From contig OX637290.1 in the NCBI GenBank assembly GCA_951799445.1, positions 5,644,501 to 5,708,500 on the forward strand: a DNA stretch of 64,000 nucleotides, given 5' to 3'. A program made the translations under genes and the position numbers. Below, piece by piece: positions 1 through 11,200 of this stretch. The notes under the pieces were generated by a model. The model saw only the letters and a program-made list of their open reading frames with translations, did not search any database and had not been told where the DNA came from. How positions within the stretch are numbered: the first letter of the stretch is position 1; each line of letters opens with the position of its first letter. This stretch comes from Pseudisothecium myosuroides (Eukaryota > Streptophyta > Bryopsida > Hypnales > Lembophyllaceae).

Positions 1-3000
1 CGATAGGAGCGTCAGACACACAGACTCGTCAAATTCTAGGTCTCATCGATCGACGTCAATTACTACGCAAATCAGTGAAGCGTGGTGTAAGAAGACAGGA
101 CACTCCTCGTGGATTACGATTTCTTTTCCGTCATCATAGCGCAAGAATTCTAGGTTGGAGAGAGCGACTACCGGAGGGACATTCCCAGGGGTTTAGTGAA
201 GAAGTGAACCACGCATTGAGGTTTCTGCTTTGGCCGGACGTGTCTGCTGCTCAGTGCTTGTGCCGATTCTGCTGGAGAAGTTCCTCCAGTCTTCAGTGAG
301 TCTTTCTTCTTGCACTGCTGTCGGGCCTCAGCGGACACCTTCGTAGCGCACTTCCTGGACAAGATGTCGATACATACGACGTCTGCTGCCGGCCGTGCTG
401 TGTCCCGTATCGGACGCGCTCCTTAACTCGCTCTGAGGCACAGAGCAACAGTGCAGCGTCAAGTCCAGCAGGAGCACTCAGTGATCGAAAAAGAAAAGAG
501 TACACGGCCACCGTTCTACATGACGACAGTAACAAACGTCGAGGGAAAAGCCCCATGTGTCCCGAGGAAAACACTGGCGTGGAGTTGCCGAAGCTGATGC
601 CCACTCTCGCAGACACGGACATTGAAAGCACCATCAAACTTCCCGGCGTTCCACATGCTCAAACACCTTCAGTACTGCCGTGGCGAGGCGAGCAGTGGCG
701 CGTCGTTCCTAGCAGTGACACTACTCTTACTCCGTCTGCTAGTACGCCTATTCCTGTGAGACTTTCCTCTGCACTCATAGCTCCTAGAGTAGCAACTGAG
801 ACCATGCATGATGAAGTGCATTGGGTTCTCGGTTTGGCAATCCATGCATACGTGCAAAGCAGCAGACGAGAACTAATATACGTTATCATGCTAGACACTG
901 GGCAGGAGCTTCACATTCCTTGTGGTCATGTGCAACCGCTTCTCCTCCTAAATCAGTTTGATGGAGACGAGGAGTCCATGCCCGCTACTGAGGACTCACA
1001 GCAAGCAGTGAGAGGAGGACATCAGTCATCGGAGGAGTTACAGTGCCGAAGTCATACCTCTTCAGCGGGTGGGCAGTCATTTCCTGAGAAGATGTTGCCG
1101 ACCGATCCCACAAACACGGAGGACGCCGACGACGACTCTTGGCACTCCTGGTACGATTTCTCCACTTTCCCTGAGGCTCGAAGCGACGACCTTCACAAGA
1201 ACAACGAAGTTGATCAGACGAACCTGTCGACACCTGTGGTGCTACCGCTGTCTACTCCCTTCTTGGCTGCTCCCAGTATACGAAAGCGGTCGTCTGATGA
1301 GATAGGACGTCTCTGCACTCAGGTTTCCCCCTCTACTGATGCACCTGAGTTTGCTAAGCTATTCAGGCATGTAATGCGAGACTGTCTCGGACTGCCAAGC
1401 GGGAGGGAAGTGATCATGGACAGAGCGGTTCACGGAGACGCTCGGCAGGCGCCTATCTTCAGGGAAGACAGAGTGGCAAGCGAACTTCCGACCCCACCAA
1501 CTGCAGTGGCGTTGAATATCGGAGCGTGCAGTGCCAGTGGCGTCCAGCTCGACGGCGTTCTGCCAATAATGCAGCCTCACGCGTGGACATCGGTGGCGCC
1601 GGTGACGTCTGCGCCACCCACGACGTTCGAGTTGGAAAACAATGCAGTAAACGACAGACGAATCAAGGACACAGCTCCAGACATTGGGAAGGGCCCTGCT
1701 TGCCAGCATTTGCAGGCACATGTTCAGCAGCTGGACTGGTCAGGTGTACAGTCGCAGGGAGCGGTTATTGCGGGGTCTCCTGCACCTCTGAAGCCCACGT
1801 TACCGTTGGCTCTGTCAAGTGTTCCTGAAATTGGTGAATGCAGCCGGCCCCAACGAACGCGGCGCAATAAATCCGTGAACGCTCCACGGCCTGTGGACAC
1901 AGTGCACCGTACTAAGGGCGCGACGGTGGTTGAGTCGCTGAACGTCGGCTGTCAACCTGTTGGAAACGCAGCGGACATTCCGCGAAGAGGAAGGCGTATA
2001 CGTGAGGGTCATCTAACAGCTGCTGCTGCGCGCCTGCAGTTCCTGGCGACATATGTTGACGAGACATGGAGCACGACGGAGTCATCGTATGCCAATCCGC
2101 TTCCACCGTTCACGGGGCCTCGTGGAGGACCCACGTTTCCTATTCATCGCATGCCGACAAAAACTGCTTTGTTTGCTCGTTTCTGGAGTGAGAAAACTTT
2201 GGAACGCATCTGCGTCGACTCCAACAGGTACGCCAGTGAACTGCACAGTGTCACTCATTTGCCATTGGGTGGACGGAAGTGGTGGAGGCTAGAAAGGACT
2301 GAATTGAAGGCCTTTTTAGCTGTGAACTTAATGATGGGAATCAAGAGGCTACCGAACCACCGAAGCTACTGGAATCGCAGGAATCAGTTTCTGTATTGTC
2401 CAAGTATTTCTAGTATAATGTCTTGTCGTCGTTATGAGGATATTACCCGTTGTTTACACGTAACTGATGACAGTGTGGCACCTCTTCCTGGAGACCATGC
2501 GGAGTTTGACAAACTCCGCAAGATGCGCTGGCTAATCACTGAAATTCAGCAGCGTTTCCAATCTAACTGGAATGTCCACCGAGAAGTTACAGTTGATGAA
2601 ACAATGATTCCGTACAAAGGAAAATATTGTCCCGTTCGACAATATTTACCAAGGAAGCCCACTAAATGGGGAGTGAAAGTCTGGTGCTTGGCGGATGCCA
2701 AGCACAAGTACATCTACGACTTCCAAGTGTATACAGGAGCACTTTCCGAACAGGCAATACTTGGAGATAGAGGAGGAGACGCCAAGACACCGCATGAAGT
2801 GGTTTTGCATTTGCTTCACGGTTTGAATGGCCGAGCACACGTGGTCTGTACAGACAACTATTTCACTTCGGTGAAATTGTTGATGGAGTTGCGGTCTCTG
2901 GGAACGTTTGGAGTGGGTACAGTCCGTTGCAATCGCATGGGATTGCCAAAGTGTTTGATCGACTTGAAGACATTGTCGAAGGAGCCTTAGGGCACGTTGT

Positions 3001-5002
3001 TATGGAGGATGCACAGGATACGAGAGATTTCCTGCGTGACCTTTGTTGACAGGAAGGCGGTGCTTTTTCTTTCGACATGTTATCCACCCATTCCTACAGA
3101 TGATGCTGTTTGGCCCACGGTGCCAAAGCGGATCGCTGGCATTGTGACAGACCTCGCAACTTCTCCTGTTCACAAGGCATACTGCGATTTTATGCGCGGA
3201 GTGGACGTCGCCGATCACTTGAGAGGATCATATTCTTGTCAGACGAGAAGTCACAAGTGGTGGCACAAGGTGTTCTTCTACCTGGTTGACACATCTTGTG
3301 TAAATGCGTACATTTTACACAAAGTGGCGGCGGAGGAGTTGGACAAGCCTGCGAAGTCTCATTTGGAGTTCCAGATGCAGCTGGCTGATGAACTTAGTCG
3401 TCCTTGGTCCTTCCAAAGGGTGCAGTATCTCTGTTTCGGCTGTCTGTGCCAGGTGTACATGCTCTGGTTCGGAGTTCCCATCGTCGGAAATGCCGATTCT
3501 GTAGAGGGACGAGGAGGACGAATATGCTCTATCCACAATGTGGAGGTGTCTTTCTCCATTCTGGAGACTGTTTTCAAAGAAGCCATTTTGTGTTGAGGAG
3601 GTGAAACGTTCCTGAATGTGTGCATGCGGGAAATTGGAGGGGATGCTCACGCAGTGAAATAGTTTCTCAGATTCATTGAACTTCAGCTTCTCGGGTTATA
3701 ACTGTCACAGCTTGTGACAGTCTGCGGCTTACTACAGTGGACGCTCACGTCATGAAAGTGGTCGTGAAAGCAGTCACCTCGGCAGCTAGGTGAGTAACCA
3801 TCGCGTATTTGAATACTTGTGAAAGGATGACGTTAATTTTTTAGGTGCACTCTTATTCCTCTTGTAACGTATATGGCGAGAGGGAGAGTTTGTCATTCAC
3901 AAAAATGCTTGGAACGTGCAGGTGAGGGATGCGGTATATAGAAGTTCTTCTGAGCAGCGCTACTTCGCTCCCATTCTGCATTGGAAGACGGTTTCTCAGT
4001 GAAAGTGGCGCTTGCTGTTGGAGACTACAGTGATTCAGAATGCAAGATCGAAGTTCCTGTGTACATATTGTGCATTCTCAAGTGTTAGGTGTGCAGCTGT
4101 ATTACCTTTTGTGTGTACATAGGCATAGCTATTTCAATTTTAGAGTCGCAGCGACAGTCGGTGAAGTCATCGCCGGTGACGTTGCCCACAAAAATGTACA
4201 GAGCTCGCACAGTGCAGTGCTCGATTTTCAAATATAATAAGATCTCTGCATTCGCTCTGAACGTCACATGGACCAGTATTTTTTGTTGTTGCTGGCATCT
4301 TCATAGAAAGAAAATCTCATTCTTGTGTGCATAGCTCACTCTTCGACGGGGAAGAGAGGAAGCTGGAATTCCCGTTTGGAATGTCAAAGGGGACTGACAA
4401 CATTCCGTCCTGTCTTATAATATTAGCGATGCTGACGTCTGAAGTGTGGACGGGCAGAGTTTGTGCATACAGTTATTGCCGCGGGCAGCGTGTCCGCGTC
4501 TTCACGGTCAGGAGGGCAAGTTTATTTTTTCAGAATTTCTACTTCTCGGAAAACCTGACCGGCAAGTGTTTAGCTACCCGACATTGATAATTTGTTGGAA
4601 AACACTTCAGTGTTGCTGATTGCAAGGTCACGTGATTGAACAAGTTTTTTTCTTTCGATGCTCTGTCTGTTGACGGCAAGACTAGACTTCATGCGCTGCA
4701 CTCTCTGTATTTTTAAAAAAAAATTGGTGCACAGACACCGCTTGTGAATGGAATTGCGTGAACGGGGATGGCTCTGCCCGTCCTAGTCAACGCCCTCTCC
4801 TGTGTAGTCAAACATTATAATGTTTCGATCGGTGAAGGCGATGGACGTTATTTTTGTTCTCAATGAAAGCTGTGCATTGCGTTGTTTAGATCTAACGGTT
4901 GTTGCTTGGCATTCACTCTTGCACCACTGATCGGAGCAGATTCAACATTTTATTGTTTGTGCACTGTTTTCATAGTTGTTTATGAGTATGACTGCTAAAG
5001 GG
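1..5002 (+). mobile_element. piggyBac-superfamily DNA transposon, left end off-window
   Basis: The segment contains a piggyBac-type transposase reading frame. At its right side it ends in ...GCTAAAGGG directly followed by TTAA (5003-5006), the obligatory piggyBac target site. Up to this point the DNA is of mixed composition; immediately after it the sequence becomes strongly AT-rich, which independently places the element boundary there. No matching CCCTTTAGCAGT start is seen near base 1, so the left terminus lies outside the window. The region 3605-5002 between the transposase and the right end has no recognisable gene and reads as non-coding element DNA. That the element is immobile on its own is inferred from the broken transposase. 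Confidence in the superfamily is high; the exact right boundary is inferred from one end only. Confidence 0.85.
555..3604 (+). pseudogene. piggyBac transposase (DDE_Tnp_1_7), interrupted by TAG and a frameshift
   Basis: This would cut and paste the element at TTAA sites. The frame is open from about 300, and the first in-frame ATG is at 555. Roughly the first 480 codons are low-complexity and unrecognised. The catalytic core follows: VDETM gives the first Asp (codon 681) and CTDNYFTS the second (codon 767). Reading stops at TAG 2988-2990 (codon 812). The same frame continues directly with ...VDRKAVLFLST and then MRGVDVADH, whose Asp (codon 884) is the expected third catalytic residue. The usual C-terminal Cys/His finger (KCRFC ... 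YPQCGG ... GDCFQRSH) is present, but in another frame (about 3404-3604), so a second lesion lies near 3400-3480. The product as encoded lacks the third Asp and the finger. Family assignment is very secure. Loss of function is an inference; stop readthrough would not repair the frameshift. Confidence 0.9.
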
Positions 5003-5006
5003 TTAA
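5003..5006. other. TTAA target site at the piggyBac right end
   Basis: TTAA directly follows the element's terminal GGG. piggyBac transposases duplicate TTAA on insertion, so this should be one of the two flanking copies; the other is off-window. Confidence 0.75.
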
Positions 5007-8000
5007 CTAAAGGAATCTTCTTCTTAAAATCACATCTCAACTACTGGTTCTCAAAATCAATGTATAGTAGTCTCTCAAAAAAATTATTGGGCAATTTGAT
5101 CATAAGGTCTTGTTCACTATTATAATGTTTGTCAATGTTTTTATTTTCAAATAATTTGATTATACAAAATTTTGAGATGTTTACAATCAGAGTCCAATTT
5201 TTGAAAAATAAATAAATAAATAAATAAATTCCTAAAGTAGAATATTTGACATTTTTTTCAAAATTCTCATAACTTTCATCATTTTCACAAGAGAAGGGTT
5301 TCCATTTTTTAGACAAAATTTAATGCAAATTTCACTAAAAAAATAACTTTTTATTTAACATGAGTTCCTTTTAATATAATTAAAAATATGCATGCTGATT
5401 TTCACAACATTACAAAAGTCTCAACACATAGATAATTTTCACAACAGCTTTAGTGTTTTTCTAGTGTTTTCATAGGTCTGAAAATTCATTATGAAATATC
5501 AAAACAATACTATAATTAATATTGCAGTGACACCATTTCAGTATTTGTTATATACGTATAGTTTTAGCACTAAATTGGTGCAAGAATGATTGTTAGAACA
5601 TTATTGTTTGAGTATTAAAATTGTGTGAATATAATATATACTAAAACAAAGTCAATACTAATTATGGTGTTGTTTAGGCACTAACATAATGAGTCTTTTG
5701 TATACTAACCTATAAAATCATTGAAAAAAATCTAAAATTATTGAAAATCAATGTGAAGGCAATTTTGTGATAAAGGATTTATACTATCTATGAAAGATTA
5801 TTTTCACAGCCTTGTTATCAAATGATGTACATTAGAAAAACTAAAATTCGAACTATGACCATTTCATCAACTCTTTGTTTTGACCAACCATCTTTTTTTT
5901 ACTTGAAACCAATGGAACATTTTCATTGCCAGGAACATTTTCATTGCCAAGATGGCCTCTTATTAGCTAGACCTCTATCAAGACAAATGGAAGTTAAAAA
6001 TTAACATTTCCTTTGAATGTTTGGATTTGAAAAACTACCTAGGTAGAAAGGCAACAACCAAATAAGGTTTTTGGACATTTGAAGATTAAAGACCAAATAG
6101 TAGTCTAAATTTCTAAAATGTAAAGATTCATTATAAAGTCCAACTTAGAAGAATTATTTAATGATGATATTCAGTCAAAAAATGTAAACAATGACCGATA
6201 GATCACATCAATAAGTTGAATCCACCATTGCATCCACCATTGCAGTGAACCAATTTTTATCGATGATATTTGTTAAATTTAAAAAAAAATTGAATTTGGA
6301 TCAAATATTAGTGACATCAAAATAACTTTAGATAAAAAAAAATTCAACCCAAAGTATGGTGATTTTTAGAGATTTTTTTACAATAATTACTTATCCCAAT
6401 AATCTTTTCACCAATTTTAGCTAGAGAGTGAGTGTTTACTTGTCGAGTATTGCCTATGACATCGATAGGCAAAACTTTGCCTCCTCTTGCACATTCCAAA
6501 ATGAATTATACTTATGGATTTGATTAGTCAACTGGGGCCTTGCCAAAAAACGTGTTGACTTTTTTTCAATGAGGCAAGAATTTGGAGAGGAGAGAATGAT
6601 TATTATTATCTATAGGACTAGGTTTATATTTGTCTACGAGACCTCACATATGCCCTAAATGTACACCACTTGGATTCAAACCCATACCATTTAAGGAGAA
6701 AGGTAGCCACGCATGACACTAATGGCCTTGCCCTCATACTTTTTTCATGCATGCACACAGTAAATTCAATTTGTGTATCTATTGCATCTTATGTGGATAG
6801 TAGGTAATAATGAATATAGTCAATATTAGAACAACAATGAACCTATCTAGTCAAAATTAAATCAATGAACTTTACCATCAAATTTGACAAATAAGTCGTA
6901 AAAAGTGTTGTCCAATAGTGATGGAAATTTCCTTCTAGAAGCTTACATGAAAATGACCAATGTCGGAAAGAAGGATCACTTGAATGATTGTCGGCCTTAT
7001 TTATACTATGTAGACAAGTAGTGATTCAATTTTTAGTCATGCATAATTGCATGTAAATATTTATATATCACCAACACAATAACTTCTCATTGTGTCACAA
7101 AGAATCTATAACAACTACACCAAATAAAACCTCAAATTTCTTGTTTGGTTAAAATCAATTTTTGGGTTAAGAGATACAACCAAAAATTAGAAGAAAGGGT
7201 CACTACTGCAAAATATGTTGACTTGAGCTCAAGCAAAGGTTGTTAGTGTCTAGTCTTTAAAACCTCGTTTAAAATATGAAAATTATAGTGGCATTCATTT
7301 TTAACAATATGTGAACCTATAATAAATTTACTATAGAAGGGACTATCGTAGTAAAAAGACTTCTATAATTAGTAGACAATTAAATAATTTCCACAACTTC
7401 TAAACAATATGCCAAAGAATAAGTTGCCAAGAGCAACATGCAAACACATTTTTGATAAGGACTCACTCCAAAAGTCATATTATTTTGAAAGGCCAAAAAT
7501 ATGAATTGTGGCTTTACTTAGAAGCCATGTAAAATATATTGAAACATGGATTGAGGAGAACTAAAGGGGTAGGATACCAATAGAGAATTGTTCTTTCAAC
7601 CCATCTAATTCCGTCCTAGTGAAGAGGAAGCGTTGCATGATAATACTCTTCATAGAAACATTGCTTGTTAGTACAATTATTAGTACTTTTTGTGAAGTCT
7701 TGGAATACATAATGTATCATGCAATTGTAAACAAGTTTTGAATTGTTTGAGGGCATTTGAAAATATCTATATGTACCACAAATGAATGTAATACACAAAT
7801 TACTCTAACTCAAGCAATGCTTGCCCTCCACAATGGGCATTTTTAGTTGTCTATTATGGTGGTACTCTAGCTTTGCAACTCCATGTAGAGCAAAAGACCA
7901 ACAATACCCCCTCATGCCAACATCACATTGTTGATGGACAACTTTACTTCAATATTACTAAGTTATAATAATATGTTCATTGATCAATAATATTGAACAA

Positions 8001-8242
8001 ATGTTGGGGTGATCTTGGCAAGCGATCATGGGCTACAAGAAAGGTACACAAAAGATAATCTTTGAGTTTTGTCCTTGACAAGATTGATGATTTGCTATAA
8101 GAAAATATTTGATATGTTCAACATTTTTTACCAAGAGAACAAGAAATTCATTCATGCTCATAAATGTTTGTGAAATTGGAAGGAGAGTTGCATTTGATTC
8201 ATACATATATGTGACATTGTTTTCAATTAATCACATGTACAG
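5007..8242. other. AT-rich region upstream of the first recognised CNBD exon
   Basis: I see no convincing gene here. It holds an AAAT microsatellite (5205-5229), a short duplication of an 18-bp motif near 5918-5949, and scattered AT-rich ORFs without coding character. The missing 5' exon(s) of the CNBD gene should lie here or further upstream: the first recognised exon begins in splice phase 1 and so needs an upstream exon. I could not identify it. Confidence 0.5.
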
Positions 8243-11200
8243 ATGACTCAGATGACGAAGATCCAAGTTCTAAGGTAAGCTTTTCTAAGGGATTTTAAAA
8301 TCAATTAAGAACTTGTTATATTGCAAAAAAATTTCTTGACATGAATCCTATGTTTAAGAATGTACATTATGCTCACTTTTGTTGCTAAAACAAGTTTGCC
8401 AATTTAACTATTATCTAATTTTATAACAAAGTGGCATTAGACAATATAGACTTACAATTGTTATAATATTTGTGTGTAATTTTTTCTATGGTGCTAAAAC
8501 CCTAAAATTGTCTAAAAAAATATTGAAACAGATAAACCCAATAGCACAAGCATGGCGTGGCCTAGCAAATTATCGCACTCAAATGAAGCGCGAAGCATTG
8601 AAAAGAGAGTAAGTTGCATTCAAACTCCCTCATTGTAGTCAAGGCTAAAGGGCTAGCATAGGGACTATTGGCTCTTCACCTATATTCATTGAAATGCTCA
8701 TCTTGTTTTGAATTTGCAAACTAGGTCTCTCTACTTAATGACCACATTATTAATTTGAATATGAATATCTTGTCTTTCAAAAAAATGATCTTTGTAAGTC
8801 CTTCATGTGCATAAACAGCAGAGGCCAACGAGCTGCAAGTGATTTATATGTACTAGAAGATACTATTAGTGACGTTAGATTCCTCTGTGATCTACCTATT
8901 GCTATGCGGTTGAAGGTAAATTTGTTCTACATTTCAGTATGAAAGTAATAAACACTAGCCCTATTTTTTGTAATTTGTTGCAGTTTCAATGCAAATGCAA
9001 GCATAAATTTTGGAGGATGGAAGCAATGTATTTGAAATTAACATTAGAAGTTTTTTATAAAATCTTTAAATTTATTTAATATTTTTTGAATTAAAAAAAT
9101 TATATTTTGTTTAAAAGTTAATTTTATTATTTTTTAGAGATTTGTTGTTTTAATGTTTTTTGGTATTAGGGTGTGAAGTATTCCAAAGAATGAATCTCAA
9201 ATCTTCTACTAGGATTATAATTTTTTGTTGAGGGATAAAAAAAAAGTAAATTCCTTGTCCTCCATATAGGTTCAAAGAAGGCTTTCCTACATGCATATTT
9301 TTAGACACTCAAAAAGATTTTTTCATAATTTCATTGGTTGCATCTCACCTTTATAGAGTTTTTAGAATTGGCATAATTTTGTTTTTTCATTTTTGTCAAC
9401 ATTTTTATCATTTTCTAACCATCAAAGCATCTTTATGTATTAAATATTCTATTATTTTGTTTGTGCGTAATTGTTGGAGATTTTTTTTCTTATTCCTAAA
9501 ATTTTGAAAATAGGATATTTATATTCTTCTTCTAGTCATCCATATTTACTTTATTTCTGAATTATTTTTTTTGAAAGCTCATAGTACTCTCAATACTCCC
9601 ATCTTAAATGACCAAATGCAACAAAATCAACAAATGCTCTGTGCTTTCATCCTTTATTCCCTAGCTACATAGTACAACTATTCATTCTTTCATTAGCATG
9701 TACATTAGGCTAGTTCTAGCTACAATTTGATTTCATTGCATTTGTTGCCAGTTAGTCCTCAACGACTTCATTGATACTCCCTCCGTCTTGAAATCAGATC
9801 TTTTGCTTCCCTTACTTTTATTGCAATAAACTTAATACTACACTTTTGAAAAGGGCTCCAAAACTCAAAGTTTTAGACAATAGGAGTGCACCAAAATCTA
9901 CTTTCAATTCAAAACGGGTCGAAATAATGTTATTTTTAGCAAAAAACCTTCAACATTTTGTCCAACCAGAAGATTATTCTTTTGGGATGGAGGGAGTACA
10001 TAAGGTAGAAAATTATCTTTGTTGAAGAACTTTGGCCCTACAAGTGGTGTAAATAAAGAATACACTAGAAGATCATTCTACTAACTATGCCACATGGATA
10101 TCATTAGAAAAAGCATAGGGCCTCATTTTGTTCAAATTTTTTTATTTGCACTACTGGTCCAGACCTAGTGACCCTCTCGAGGCCCCATTCTTTTTCTAAT
10201 GCAGATGTCCAATTTTTACTCATACAATTGTGGTGGGCTACATGTGACAGATTTGTGAAGTCCTTGGATATGAGTCGCATCAACCTGGCCATCGTGGTAA
10301 GCTCTTTCTTCCGAGGAGAAGCACTAATTTTTAACCGACTTTTGCTTCATGAGCAGATTTCAGTCCGTGTCTTGATCATTGATTTGGTCGGAGCTTGGCA
10401 TGTTGCAGTTGCCAAGCAAGGAGGCAAAGCCTTTTATTTCTTCATCATCTTCACAGGCTCGGTCAAGGTGAATTCAGCCATTCTCCCTTTGTATAAGAGT
10501 CTCGAATCAATATAACGATGCTCTTAATGCTTTTGTATATTTGAACTCTTTCATTTTACTAACACAAATTGACGGACAGTTTCTACCTTAATTATGCCGA
10601 CAATATTGATCAACTTGCAATGCAGTGCACGTATCACCAATTGGGCGTACAAGAAGATAAAACTTGGATCATTCCTTCTGGGAAATGGTTTGGAGATCGA
10701 GTTCTGGAAGACTGGAATTATACATGGTAATATTCTAGACAGTGATAATTTTCTCTTACACTGAGGATGTGGGTATATGTTGAAGTAGAACAAAGCCTGC
10801 TGCAATGCAACTTAACACTAGTCGAAAAAGTTTCATCAAGTTGCGAGGTTACATTGAGCAGGTGTTTGAATGTCATTTGGGTTCAGTAAGAGCAAGCAAT
10901 TGAAAATCTGTATACGGATGAGAATGTGCATTGAATAAAAGAGACTGGTATTCCTTTTCTTTCTTTTCAGGAAATAGAGGACCAATTCTAAAGTGTCACA
11001 TTCTTTTGTGGAAAAGAATATAAAATCTATGGATCATAATATTGTATTGCTCTCTATTGTTTTACTTGAATTCCATTCTTGATTGAACTCATATCAGATA
11101 GACTGTCAAAACAATCCATGGCGAAAAAAAAAAAAGGGACAGCTTGACATAGCAGACTATACTTCTTGGGTGGTAAATATACATGAATCTCAAGGAGCTT

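Noticed and set aside
1..5002. Foreign contamination or a chimeric contig join at 5002
   Set aside because: The join falls exactly at a piggyBac end plus TTAA, which transposition explains better; reads spanning 5002 would settle it.
8984..9030. Possible exon after TTGCAG coding FQCKCKHKF
   Set aside because: Exons 8819-8915 and 10251-10296 join directly in phase and give a continuous CNBD start (FLCDLPIAMRLK then ICEVLGYE), so no exon is needed between them.
10168..10515. 115-codon plus-strand ORF
   Set aside because: It crosses two strong splice sites; the true coding segments here are 10251-10296 (another frame) and 10409-10467.
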